Assembly: GCA_047601665.1 (NCBI GenBank)
Contig: JASGIT010000001.1
Coordinates: 2,976,001-3,040,000 of the forward strand
Origin: JASGIT01 sp047601665
GTDB taxonomy: Bacteria > Pseudomonadota > Gammaproteobacteria > Burkholderiales > Burkholderiaceae_C
Direction: 5' to 3'
DNA length: 64,000 nucleotides
Below the pieces are notes generated by a model, which was not told the DNA's origin, did not search any database, and was given only the letters and a program-made list of their open reading frames with translations. Each line of letters opens with the position of its first letter. The first letter of the stretch is position 1. Both the position numbers and the translations under genes were made by a program. This document shows positions 16,894 to 24,440 of the stretch, in pieces.

Positions 16894-16944
16894 AAATCGG
16901 CCTCCAGCGCTTGCTGGATAAGCGCAAGCAGCTATGATTTTTGC
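16894..16944 (+). repeat. Dispersed intergenic repeat, copy 3
   Basis: Near-consensus copy (AAATCGGCCTCCAGCGCTTG, TAAGCGCAAGCAGCTATG, ATTTTTG) in the 48-bp gap between the convergent ends of the two pigment operons. It extends slightly into the end of the antiporter gene and could act as a two-way terminator. Confidence 0.85.
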
Positions 16945-18125
16945 TGCTGACGCCACCGCGCCAGCTTCGGCTCCACGATCGGAATGGTCAGCATGGTGCT
17001 AGCCACCGCCATCAGCAGCAGCGCAGTGAACGTAGCGCTGGTGATGATCTGCCGATCCAGCAGCACGTTGGCAAAGATGATCATGATGAGCGCCTTGGTC
17101 TGCAGCAGCCAGCCGATCATGCTGGCTTCATCCCGGCGCCAGCCCAGCATCCGCCCCGCCAGCCGGACCCCGAGCAGCTTGCCCACCACGGAGGCCGCCA
17201 GCAGCCAGGCCGCGGCCACCACCACGTCCAGGCCGCCCATGCTCCAGCCGGTGCGCAGCCCGGTGGAGAGGAAGAACACCGGCATCAGCACCAGCAGCAC
17301 ATGGTGGCGCAGCAGATCCATCCGCTCCTGGTCGAACCAGTCGGCGTCCAACACGGCGCCAGCCAGGAAGGCGCCGACCATGAAGTGCAGCCCAGCCCAA
17401 TCGGCGCCGAACGCGCACAGCGCCAGCCACACCAGTGCCAGGTACCAGCGGTCCTGCTCGGGCACGCGGCGCATGAGGCGGCGGCACAGCCAGGCCGCCA
17501 GGCCGAAGGCCAGCAGGAACAGCGCCTGCCGGCCCACGCGCTGCCAGTCCATGACGATCAGCGCCAGCACGCCCCAGATGGCGATGTCGTCCAGGCTGGC
17601 GTAGCGCAGGATGCGCTGGCCCAGGGGTTCGCGCAGGATGTGCAGCTTTTCCAGGAACAGGATCAGGATCGGCAGTGCCGTTACCGCGCAGGCCATGCCG
17701 ATGCCCAGCACGAACTGCCAGGGCCGGGCCTGGGGGCCGAGCCAGCCCGGCCAGTACAGCATGGCCAGCGCCGCGCCGCAGCCCAGCAGCATGGGCGTGC
17801 CCAGCGCCAGGCCGGCGGTGATGCCGCTCTCGCGCCGGTGGCGCCAGGCGGCTTTCAGGTCCAGCTCGATGCCGGCGATCATCACGAACAGCGTCACGGC
17901 CCACCAGGCCAGCCCGTTGAGGGCCTGGATCACCTCCGGGGTGAACACGGCACCGTAGTAGGCCGGGTACCAGTGGCCCAGCACCCCGGGCCCGAGCACG
18001 ATGCCCAGCAGGATCTGCACCACCACCAGCGGCGCCCAGCGGTCGGTGCAGCCCAGGCGCCAGATCAGCCAGGGGATGGTGAAGATGATCAGCAGCGCGA
18101 TCAGAAAGCGCTCGGGGGTGCTCAT
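16932..18125 (-). CDS. Cation:proton antiporter (CPA2/Kef-type membrane domain)
   Basis: A 397-residue integral membrane protein with about 11-12 hydrophobic segments, start ATG at 18125 (MSTPERFLIALL). The family features are the acidic FVMIAGIELDLKAAW (Glu/Asp-rich ion-binding segment) and HFMVGAFLAGAVLDADWF with conserved Asp. There is no C-terminal TrkA-N domain, so it is the short form. Members exchange Na+ or K+ for H+. It overlaps the methyltransferase by ATGA and is the last gene of the minus-strand pigment-tailoring operon, an unusual partner whose role there is unclear. Confidence 0.85.
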   Translation of the reverse strand: MSTPERFLIALLIIFTIPWLIWRLGCTDRWAPLVVVQILLGIVLGPGVLGHWYPAYYGAVFTPEVIQALNGLAWWAVTLFVMIAGIELDLKAAWRHRRESGITAGLALGTPMLLGCGAALAMLYWPGWLGPQARPWQFVLGIGMACAVTALPILILFLEKLHILREPLGQRILRYASLDDIAIWGVLALIVMDWQRVGRQALFLLAFGLAAWLCRRLMRRVPEQDRWYLALVWLALCAFGADWAGLHFMVGAFLAGAVLDADWFDQERMDLLRHHVLLVLMPVFFLSTGLRTGWSMGGLDVVVAAAWLLAASVVGKLLGVRLAGRMLGWRRDEASMIGWLLQTKALIMIIFANVLLDRQIITSATFTALLLMAVASTMLTIPIVEPKLARWRQQQKS

Positions 18126-18895
18126 GACCCGCGCGTGCCCGTGTATTCGCGGAAGATGCCCAGCGTCACGCCGCAGCGCACGTTCTGGAAGCCGGCGCGG
18201 CGCAGCGCGGCCAGCACGGTGTCGGGATCGACGGCCGCTTCGATGGTGTCGCCGTAGTAGGCCCACAGGCGCTTGACGTCGGCGTGGCGGCCGCTGAGGC
18301 GCGCCATCAGCGGCACCATGACGCCGATGTGCATCTTCAGCAGCGCGCGGCCCAGGCGGCTCGCGGGGCGGCTGATTTCCATGATGCAGGCCTTGCCGCC
18401 GGGCTTGAGCACGCGCAGGTATTCGGCGAAGGCCTTGTCCATGTCGCCCACGTGCCGCAGCGCGTAGCCCATCGACAGGAAGTCCACCTGCGCGTCGGGC
18501 AGGGGGATGGCCTCGGCATAGGCCTCGACGGTTTCGCAGGTCAGCTTGCGGCGCAGCTCGGCCAGCATACCGGGCGACGGGTCCAGCGCCACGACGCGGC
18601 CCTGCGGCCCGGCCAGCGCCAGCGCCTCGGCGGTGACCAGGCCGGTGCCGGCCGCCACGTCGAGCACGTGCATCCCGGGCTGGAGCCCCTCACGGCGCAG
18701 CACCTCGCGCCGGTACCAGCTGCCGCTGCCCAGGGCCGTGAGCGCCTCGGCGCTGTCGTAGCCGGTGGCGGCTTCGTTGAACAGGGCCTGGGTCACCTGG
18801 CGCCGCTCGGCCTCGCCGGAGAAATAGGGCTGCAGGCGCGCGTCGCCGCTTTTCATGGCGCCTTGCGCGCGGGGTGTGGGCTCGGTCATGGTCAT
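18122..18895 (-). CDS. SAM-dependent methyltransferase (UbiE-like)
   Basis: A 257-residue class I methyltransferase. The SAM-binding motif I is VLDVAAGTGLVTAEA, followed by VVALDPSPGML, and the post-motif is YALRHVGDMDKAFAEYLRVLKPGGK. The overall shape resembles UbiE/COQ5. A methyl transfer to the aryl head group is a typical tailoring step in aryl polyene pigments. I start it at ATG 18895; a second ATG is at 18889. It overlaps genes on both sides by ATGA, so the four genes from acyltransferase to antiporter are translationally coupled. Confidence 0.85.
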   Translation of the reverse strand: MTMTEPTPRAQGAMKSGDARLQPYFSGEAERRQVTQALFNEAATGYDSAEALTALGSGSWYRREVLRREGLQPGMHVLDVAAGTGLVTAEALALAGPQGRVVALDPSPGMLAELRRKLTCETVEAYAEAIPLPDAQVDFLSMGYALRHVGDMDKAFAEYLRVLKPGGKACIMEISRPASRLGRALLKMHIGVMVPLMARLSGRHADVKRLWAYYGDTIEAAVDPDTVLAALRRAGFQNVRCGVTLGIFREYTGTRGS

Positions 18896-19674
18896 GTCTC
18901 TGGCGGGCGCAGGCGGCGCCAGGCCAGCAGCGGCAGGCGCAGCACGAAGCCCAGGAACAGCCGCGTATGCATCCAGGTCAGCAGCGTGTTGTCGCGCAGG
19001 TAGCGGAAGTGCGAGACACCGCCTTCGTCGGCACTCAGGTAGCGCACCGGCGCGTCGAGGTTGATGGGTGGCACGCCCGCCCAGCACAGGCGCACGGCGG
19101 CTTCGGGGTCGAAGTCGAAGCGGCGCATGAAGCGCTGGCCGCGCATCACGGCGATCAGCGGCGCGATGGGGTAGACGCGGAAGCCGTAGAGCGAATCGCC
19201 GATGCCCGCGCCCAGCGTCTCCAGGTTGGCCCAGGCGTTGGACACCTTGCGGCCATTGACGCGCAGGGCGGGCGCCTCGGGCCCGAACACCGGGCGGCCC
19301 AGCACCATCGCCTCGGGCCGGGCCTGCGACGCCTGCATGAAGCGCGGGATCAGTTCGGCCGGGTGCTGGCCGTCGGAGTCCATGGTCAGCGCGTGCGTGA
19401 AGCCCGCCGCGCGCGCCTGTTCCACGCCCGTCAGCACGGCGGCGCCCTTGCCCTGGTTGCGCTCCTGCAGCAGCACGCGCAGGCCGGGGTCTTTCCGGGC
19501 CATGTCCCGCAGCCAATCGGCGCTGCCGTCGGTGCTGCCGTCCACCACGACCCAGACGGGGTTCCACTGCGCGCGCGCCGCCCGTACCGTGGCGATGACG
19601 TTGCGGCCGGGGTTGTAGCTGGGGATCAGGACCAGGTGGGTGGCTGAAGGCGTGGGTGTGGGCTCGGACATCAT
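18892..19674 (-). CDS. Family 2 glycosyltransferase
   Basis: A 260-residue GT-A fold glycosyltransferase. It begins with LVLIPSYNPGRNVIATVRA, has VVVDGSTDGSADWL, and the metal/nucleotide-sugar DXD motif is MDSDGQHPAEL. GDSLYGFRVYP and the C-terminal basic-hydrophobic stretch (RLFLGFVLRLPLLAWRRL) suggest membrane association. Start ATG 19674, with ATG 19671 as an alternative. GT2 enzymes are recurrent in aryl polyene clusters and likely add a sugar to the polyene-lipid or its anchor. The polysaccharide deacetylase in the other operon could act on that sugar. Confidence 0.87.
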   Translation of the reverse strand: MMSEPTPTPSATHLVLIPSYNPGRNVIATVRAARAQWNPVWVVVDGSTDGSADWLRDMARKDPGLRVLLQERNQGKGAAVLTGVEQARAAGFTHALTMDSDGQHPAELIPRFMQASQARPEAMVLGRPVFGPEAPALRVNGRKVSNAWANLETLGAGIGDSLYGFRVYPIAPLIAVMRGQRFMRRFDFDPEAAVRLCWAGVPPINLDAPVRYLSADEGGVSHFRYLRDNTLLTWMHTRLFLGFVLRLPLLAWRRLRPPET

Positions 19675-20444
19675 GAATGCGACAGCTCGGCGCGCAGGTA
19701 GCGTTCCAGTTCGGCGGTGAAGGCCTGGTGATCCTCGGGCGCGGCGAAGCGCCGGCCCAGGCGCGCGGTGACTACCAGCGGCAGCACCGGCGGGCGCCAC
19801 AGCGGCCAGTGCTTGCCCAGGTAGGGCGTGGAATATTCGAGCAGCACCGTCTGCACCGGCGCCTGCGCGCGCCGCGCCAGCAGGCCGAGCGAGCGGCCCA
19901 GCGGGTCGAGCGGGAACTGTTTGGTGCGCGAGCCTTCGGGGAACAGCACCACCTGCGCGCCCTCGGCCAGGCTCAGGCTGCCGTTGCGGATGAGCTGCAG
20001 CGCGCCGTCGTTGCGCACGTAGCGCGCCATGCGGGCGGCGGCGCCGAACAGCAGGTTGTCGAGCAGGCTGGCCTTCATCACGCAGACCGCGTCGGGCAGG
20101 CGCGAGACGAGGATCACCGCGTCCAGCAGCGAGGGGTGGTTGGCCGCGACGATCAGGCCGCGCTCTTGCCGCAGCGCGTCCAGCGCGCGCAGGTCGAAGC
20201 GGCAGCCGCACAGCAGCGTCAGCAGCGTCAGGTAGAAGCGGAACGAGCGCACGATGACGAACCGCCCCAGGCGCTGGCCCGGGCGGCGCGGCAGCAGCGG
20301 GTACAGCAATGCGGCGAACGGCAGCCACAGGAGGCACATGGCCGCGAGGCTGCCCAGGCCCACGGCCATGGCCCAGCGCTCGTACAGCCGCCACCACAGG
20401 CCGCCGCGGCGCTGTGCTTCAGGCTTTGTAGAGCCCGGCGTCAT
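19671..20444 (-). CDS. 1-acyl-glycerol-3-phosphate acyltransferase-like (PlsC family)
   Basis: A 257-residue PlsC-domain acyltransferase. The catalytic HX4D motif is NHPSLLDAVIL and the phosphate-binding motif is LFPEGSRT. An N-terminal membrane segment (MAVGLGSLAAMCLLWLPFAALLY region) anchors it. The start overlaps the end of the oxidoreductase by 26 nt. Its likely role is acylating the pigment's lipid anchor. It belongs to a different family from the LPLAT-like enzyme in the forward operon. Confidence 0.87.
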   Translation of the reverse strand: MTPGSTKPEAQRRGGLWWRLYERWAMAVGLGSLAAMCLLWLPFAALLYPLLPRRPGQRLGRFVIVRSFRFYLTLLTLLCGCRFDLRALDALRQERGLIVAANHPSLLDAVILVSRLPDAVCVMKASLLDNLLFGAAARMARYVRNDGALQLIRNGSLSLAEGAQVVLFPEGSRTKQFPLDPLGRSLGLLARRAQAPVQTVLLEYSTPYLGKHWPLWRPPVLPLVVTARLGRRFAAPEDHQAFTAELERYLRAELSHS

Positions 20445-21756
20445 CGATGCTGCGGATGTTGCGGCGGCGCTGCTTCCAGGCCCTGTAGGCGCGGCGCGGC
20501 TGGGCGATGTTGGCGGCGTAGTACAGCCCCTTGAACGCCAGCAGCGAACGCCAGATCGGCGTGCTGCCGAACAGGTCGCCCGCCAGCACCGAGAGCAGCG
20601 CCTCCTTCACGCGCAGCACGTTCTTCGGGTACATGAAGAAGTCGCGCATGATGGGGTTGGTCATGCGGTAGATGAACCATGAGAAATGGCGCGGGCCGTG
20701 CTGCATCACGCGGTCGAACGCGCGCAGCGCCTGCGCCGCCCGCTGCGGCTCGCGCAGGCAGGTATCGACGGTCTGCGCGCCCGCCACCCCGCTGTGCATG
20801 GCAAGCCAGACGCCGGAGGAGAACACCGGGTCGATGAAGGCGAAGGCGTCGCCCAGCATCAGGTAGTTGCTGCCGTGGCTGCGCGTGGCGCGGTACGAGA
20901 AATTGCCCGTGGCCTCGACCTTGGTGATGCGCTCGGCCTGCGCCAGCCGCTCGGCCAGCGGCGCGCAGGTGGCGATGTTGTCCATGAAGAACTGGTCGAG
21001 GCTGCGGCCCTGGCGGCTCTTCATGTGGTACGGCCAGGTGACCATGCCGACGCTGGTCGTGTCCTCGCTCATGGGGATGAACCAGAACCAGCCGTGCTCG
21101 AACCAGAGGATGGAGATGTTGCCCTCGTTGCTGCCCTCGTGGCGGCGCGCGTGGCGGAAGTGCGCGTACACCGCCGCGCTGTTGTGCAGCGCGTTGCGCT
21201 CCTTGATGCGGAAGCGGTTGGCCAGGAAGGTGTCGCGCCCCGAGGCATCGATGAGGAAGCGCGCGCGCCAGCGCTGGCGGCTGCCGTCGTCGTCCTGCGA
21301 CTGCACGCTGACGCTGCCGTCGGCCTCGAACTCCACGTCCGTCGCCCGGCAGCCCTGGCGCACCTCGGCGCCCTTGCGCGCCGCGTTGTCGAGCAGCACC
21401 GCGTCGAACTCGGCGCGCTTGACCTGGTAGGCATGGGGCATGGACTTGTCCCAGGCGTCGGCGAAGAAGAAGGTCTGCGTGTGAGGGTGGTGCGGCGAGA
21501 CGAACTCCGCGCCCGGCTTGTACATGCCGATGGCGCGCACCTCGTCGGCCACGCCCAGGCGCTCGAACAGCGGCAGGTTGGCCGGCAGCAGCGATTCGCC
21601 GATGTGGAAGCGCGGATGCCGGTCCTTGTCCAGCACCACGACGCGGTAGCCGCGCTCGGCCAGCAGCGGCGCCACGGTCGCGCCCGCAGGGCCGCCGCCG
21701 ATCACGAGCACGTCGCAGTGGATCTCGGGGGGCGGGGTGTCTTGGGGGGCAGTCAT
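20419..21756 (-). CDS. Flavin-dependent halogenase-like FAD oxidoreductase
   Basis: A 445-residue flavoprotein with an N-terminal FAD-binding motif DVLVIGGGPAGATV. The diagnostic flavin halogenase motif WxWxIP is present as WFWFIP at residues 223-228. A Lys at position 80 in IGMYKPGAEF lies where tryptophan halogenases have their catalytic Lys79. The GESLLPANLPLFERLGV segment also fits this family. It starts the convergent tailoring operon. Xanthomonadins are brominated aryl polyenes, so halogenation of the pigment is plausible, but related proteins with this motif may act as hydroxylases or reductases. The start is the first Met before PPPEIHCDV. Confidence 0.8.
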   Translation of the reverse strand: MTAPQDTPPPEIHCDVLVIGGGPAGATVAPLLAERGYRVVVLDKDRHPRFHIGESLLPANLPLFERLGVADEVRAIGMYKPGAEFVSPHHPHTQTFFFADAWDKSMPHAYQVKRAEFDAVLLDNAARKGAEVRQGCRATDVEFEADGSVSVQSQDDDGSRQRWRARFLIDASGRDTFLANRFRIKERNALHNSAAVYAHFRHARRHEGSNEGNISILWFEHGWFWFIPMSEDTTSVGMVTWPYHMKSRQGRSLDQFFMDNIATCAPLAERLAQAERITKVEATGNFSYRATRSHGSNYLMLGDAFAFIDPVFSSGVWLAMHSGVAGAQTVDTCLREPQRAAQALRAFDRVMQHGPRHFSWFIYRMTNPIMRDFFMYPKNVLRVKEALLSVLAGDLFGSTPIWRSLLAFKGLYYAANIAQPRRAYRAWKQRRRNIRSIDDAGLYKA

Positions 21757-21822
21757 CTCAAGGGCGGCAATGGAACAGGGGAAGGCTTGGATGGTAACTG
21801 CTCAGGCAAACGGCGATGCCAT

Positions 21823-21839
21823 GTAGGATAGCCCCCTAC
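21823..21839. promoter_or_regulatory. Likely DmeR/RcnR-type operator
   Basis: GTAGG-ATAGCCC-CCTAC, an inverted repeat with a C-tract centre, ends 24 bp upstream of the dmeR start. CsoR/RcnR-family repressors bind AT-flanked G/C-tracts of this kind. Confidence 0.5.
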
Positions 21840-21863
21840 ACTATATGAAACAGAGGTGGATAC

Positions 21864-22136
21864 ATGGCCCACACATTGAAGCAGAAAGCAAAACTCATGG
21901 CGCGCGTGCGCCGCATCAAGGGGCAGCTGGAAGGCGTGGAGCGCGCGCTGGACGCCGAGGCCGACTGCGCCGAGGTGCTGCGCCAGCTGGCCTCGGTGCG
22001 CGGGGCCTTGAGCGGGCTGACCTTCCAGGTCATGGAGGGGCACTTGCAGGAGCACGTGATCGCCGCCGCGAGCGAGGCCGACCGTGTGGCGGCGGGGCAG
22101 GAGATGCTCGACGTCATCCGGGTGTACATGAAATGA
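21864..22136 (+). CDS. dmeR: RcnR/CsoR-family cobalt/nickel-responsive repressor
   Basis: A 90-residue all-helical DUF156 repressor. His3, Cys35, His60 and His64 are all present at exactly the positions of the Co/Ni ligands of E. coli RcnR. This distinguishes it from copper sensors (CsoR) and formaldehyde sensors (FrmR). It should repress its own operon and release DNA when cobalt or nickel binds. It overlaps the cation-diffusion-facilitator gene by ATGA, the arrangement known as dmeRF. A candidate operator lies just upstream. Confidence 0.85.
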   Translation: MAHTLKQKAKLMARVRRIKGQLEGVERALDAEADCAEVLRQLASVRGALSGLTFQVMEGHLQEHVIAAASEADRVAAGQEMLDVIRVYMK

Positions 22137-23074
22137 GCGCGCACACCCATTTCTTCCTGGGCCAGGGCCACCAGCGCAACGAGCGGCGCGTGTGGTGGGT
22201 GATTGCGCTGACGGCTGGCATGATGGTGGCCGAGATCGTGGCCGGGAACCTCTATGGCTCCATGGCCCTGGTGGCCGACGGCTGGCACATGGCCACCCAC
22301 GCCGGGGCCATGCTGATCACCGCGCTGGCCTATGGCTACGCGCGCCGCCATGCGGGCAATCCGCGCTTCACCTTCGGCACGGGCAAGCTGGGCGACCTGG
22401 CGGGCTTTGCCAGCGCGGTGGTGCTGGGGCTGATCGCGCTGCTGATCGGGTGGGAAAGCCTGGCGCGGCTGGCCCGCCCCGTGGCCATCGACTTCAACCA
22501 GGCCATCGCCGTGGCGGCGGCGGGGCTGGCGGTGAACCTGGTGTCGGCCTGGCTGCTCAAGGACGACCACGCGCACCACCACGGACATGGCCATGACCAT
22601 GGGCACGATCACCACCACGGCCCCGCGCACGCCCACGACAACAATTTGCGCTCCGCCTACGTCCACGTGCTGGCGGATGCGCTGACCTCGGTGCTCGCCA
22701 TCGTGGCGCTGCTGCTGGGGCGCAGCCAGGGCTGGCTGTGGGCCGACCCGGCCATGGGCGTGGTGGGCGCGCTGGTCATCGCGCGCTGGGCCTGGGGGCT
22801 GGTGCGCGATGCGGGCAGCGTGCTGCTGGACGCGCCGCGAGAGGGCGACGCCATCCGCGCCGAAGTGCGGCAGGCGCTGGCGGGGTGCGGCGCGGAGATC
22901 ACCGACCTGCACGTGTGGCAGGTGGGGCCGGGGCATTTTGCGGCCATCGTCAGCCTGGCGTCCGCCGCGCCGTGGAGCAGCTTGGACATCAAGGCGCTGC
23001 TGGCCCCGGTGCACGAGTTGTCGCACATCACGGTGGAGTGGAATGCTCCTGATTCCGTAGCTGCCAGCGCTTGA
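22133..23074 (+). CDS. dmeF: Cation diffusion facilitator, DmeF-like cobalt/nickel exporter
   Basis: A 313-residue CDF transporter with six membrane segments. Metal-site motifs are ADGWHMATHAGAM in helix 2 (Asp49, His52 and His56 region) and HVLADALTS in helix 5 (His178, Asp182). A very His-rich cytoplasmic loop lies at about residues 146-168. It exports divalent metal, probably Co and Ni given the coupled RcnR-type regulator, by proton exchange. The last codons (SVAASA) and the stop come from a dispersed intergenic repeat, so the C-terminal tail differs from its ancestral form. Confidence 0.85.
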   Translation: MSAHTHFFLGQGHQRNERRVWWVIALTAGMMVAEIVAGNLYGSMALVADGWHMATHAGAMLITALAYGYARRHAGNPRFTFGTGKLGDLAGFASAVVLGLIALLIGWESLARLARPVAIDFNQAIAVAAAGLAVNLVSAWLLKDDHAHHHGHGHDHGHDHHHGPAHAHDNNLRSAYVHVLADALTSVLAIVALLLGRSQGWLWADPAMGVVGALVIARWAWGLVRDAGSVLLDAPREGDAIRAEVRQALAGCGAEITDLHVWQVGPGHFAAIVSLASAAPWSSLDIKALLAPVHELSHITVEWNAPDSVAASA

Positions 23075-23100
23075 TACATAAGCGCTGGAGGCCTATTTGA
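23051..23100 (-). repeat. Dispersed intergenic repeat, copy 4
   Basis: Reverse-orientation copy (GTAGCTGCCAGCGCTTG, ATAAGCGCTGGAGGCC) between the convergent dmeF and XRE genes. The left end lies in the dmeF coding sequence and provides its stop codon. Confidence 0.85.
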
Positions 23101-23103
23101 CCC

Positions 23104-23913
23104 TCAACTTCCGCCCAGGCGCGCCAACGCCGCCTGGGTGGCCGCATCCGCCGGGAAGAACGACTCCACCGCCAGTTCCTGCAGTGTCACGTCCACCGGC
23201 GTGCCGAAGATGGTCACGGTGCTGATGAAGGAGAGCACGCCCTGCGGCGTGCGCAGCTGGAAGGGGACGACGATGCCCGCTGCCGTGCCGTCGTGGCTGG
23301 CATGGGGTTCACTGGCGACGGGGTAGGCGGCGATTTCGTCGTGCAGCGCCTGCAACTGCGCATCCGCCGTGGCGGCGATCTGCTGCTGCAGGCGGTGCAG
23401 CAGGTGGGCGCGCCACTGGCCCGCGTTGGCGATGCGCGGGCCCAGGCCCTCGGGGTGCAGGCTCAGGCGCAGCACGTTCACGGGCGGCGCCAGCAGGCGC
23501 GGGGCCGCGCCTTCGAGCAGCAGCGGCACCATCGCGTTGTGGGCCACGAGGTTCCAGTGCCGGTCCACGGCCAGGGCCGGGTTGGGCTCGTGCCCCTTGA
23601 GCACCCGTTCCACGGCCTGGCGCGCCGCCGCGAGGTCCGGGTGGTCCAGCGGGCGCGCCTGGTACATGGGCGCGAAGCCCGCGGCCACCAGCAGCGCGTT
23701 GCGTTCGCGCAGCGGCACGGCCAGCCGGTCGGCCAGGCGCAGCACCATTTCGCGGCTGGGCTGGGCGCGCCCGGTTTCCATGCAGCTCAGGTGGCGGGTG
23801 GAGACGGCGGCCTCCAGCGCCAGATCCTGCTGGCTCAGGCGGCGGTGCTGGCGCCAGTGGCGCAGGTGGTCGCCGATGGGGGAGCGGGCGTTGGGGGTGT
23901 TCATGCGGCGCAT
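23104..23913 (-). CDS. XRE-family regulator with MmyB-like ligand-binding domain
   Basis: A 269-residue transcription factor. The N-terminal helix-turn-helix (LRHWRQHRRLSQQDLALEAAVSTRHLSCMETGRAQPS) is of the Cro/C1 type. The remainder (PALAVDRHWNLVAHN, and GIVVPFQLRTPQGVLSFISTV) matches the MmyB-like PAS-type ligand domain common in actinobacterial and proteobacterial XRE regulators. Start either at ATG 23913 or at 23904 (MNTPNAR); neither has a strong ribosome-binding site. It is divergent from the small membrane protein gene at 24021, its likely target. The ligand is unknown. Confidence 0.85.
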   Translation of the reverse strand: MRRMNTPNARSPIGDHLRHWRQHRRLSQQDLALEAAVSTRHLSCMETGRAQPSREMVLRLADRLAVPLRERNALLVAAGFAPMYQARPLDHPDLAAARQAVERVLKGHEPNPALAVDRHWNLVAHNAMVPLLLEGAAPRLLAPPVNVLRLSLHPEGLGPRIANAGQWRAHLLHRLQQQIAATADAQLQALHDEIAAYPVASEPHASHDGTAAGIVVPFQLRTPQGVLSFISTVTIFGTPVDVTLQELAVESFFPADAATQAALARLGGS

Positions 23914-24020
23914 GGTAGTGGCGGCATGGCGCGCGCGACATGACCTGCCAGGTCATCGACGGGATGACGCCAGAGGCCGAGGATGCGGCCCATCAGCCAC
24001 TCAACCCCAGGAGCTTCACC

Positions 24021-24440
24021 ATGCCGATCTTCGCTTCCCCCCGTTTCCTGTCCCGCGTGATGGCCGTGGACGCCGCCTCCTGCGCCGGCACCGGCGCGCT
24101 GCAACTGGCGCTGGCCGATCCCATGGCCGCGCTGACCGGGCTGCCCGCGCCGCTGCTGCTGGGCACGGGCGCGTTCCTCGTCGCCTATGCGCTGGCCGCC
24201 GCCTGGATGGCGCTGCGCAACCCCGTGCCGCGCCGGCTGGTCGGGCTGGTGGTGCTGGGCAACTTCGGCTGGGCGCTGGCCTGCGGCGCGCTGGCGTGGG
24301 GCGGGGCGCTGCCGCTCACGGCGCTCGGCTATGCCTGGCTGCTGGTGCAGGCCGTGGTGGTCGTGGCGCTGGCGGAGTTGCAGTGGATGGGGCTGCGCGC
24401 CACGCGGGGGCAGGTCAGCGCACCATGCATGGCCGCTTAG
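24021..24440 (+). CDS. Small four-helix membrane protein of unknown function
   Basis: A 139-residue protein with four predicted membrane helices. I chose ATG 24021 because AGGAG sits 7 nt upstream; a longer frame from 23940 lacks one. It contains few charged residues and no motif I recognise. It lies divergent from the XRE regulator (about 107 bp between starts), so it is probably controlled by it. Its 3' end overlaps the convergent gudD gene by 26 bp, which is unusual but both frames look real. Confidence 0.7.
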   Translation: MPIFASPRFLSRVMAVDAASCAGTGALQLALADPMAALTGLPAPLLLGTGAFLVAYALAAAWMALRNPVPRRLVGLVVLGNFGWALACGALAWGGALPLTALGYAWLLVQAVVVVALAELQWMGLRATRGQVSAPCMAA

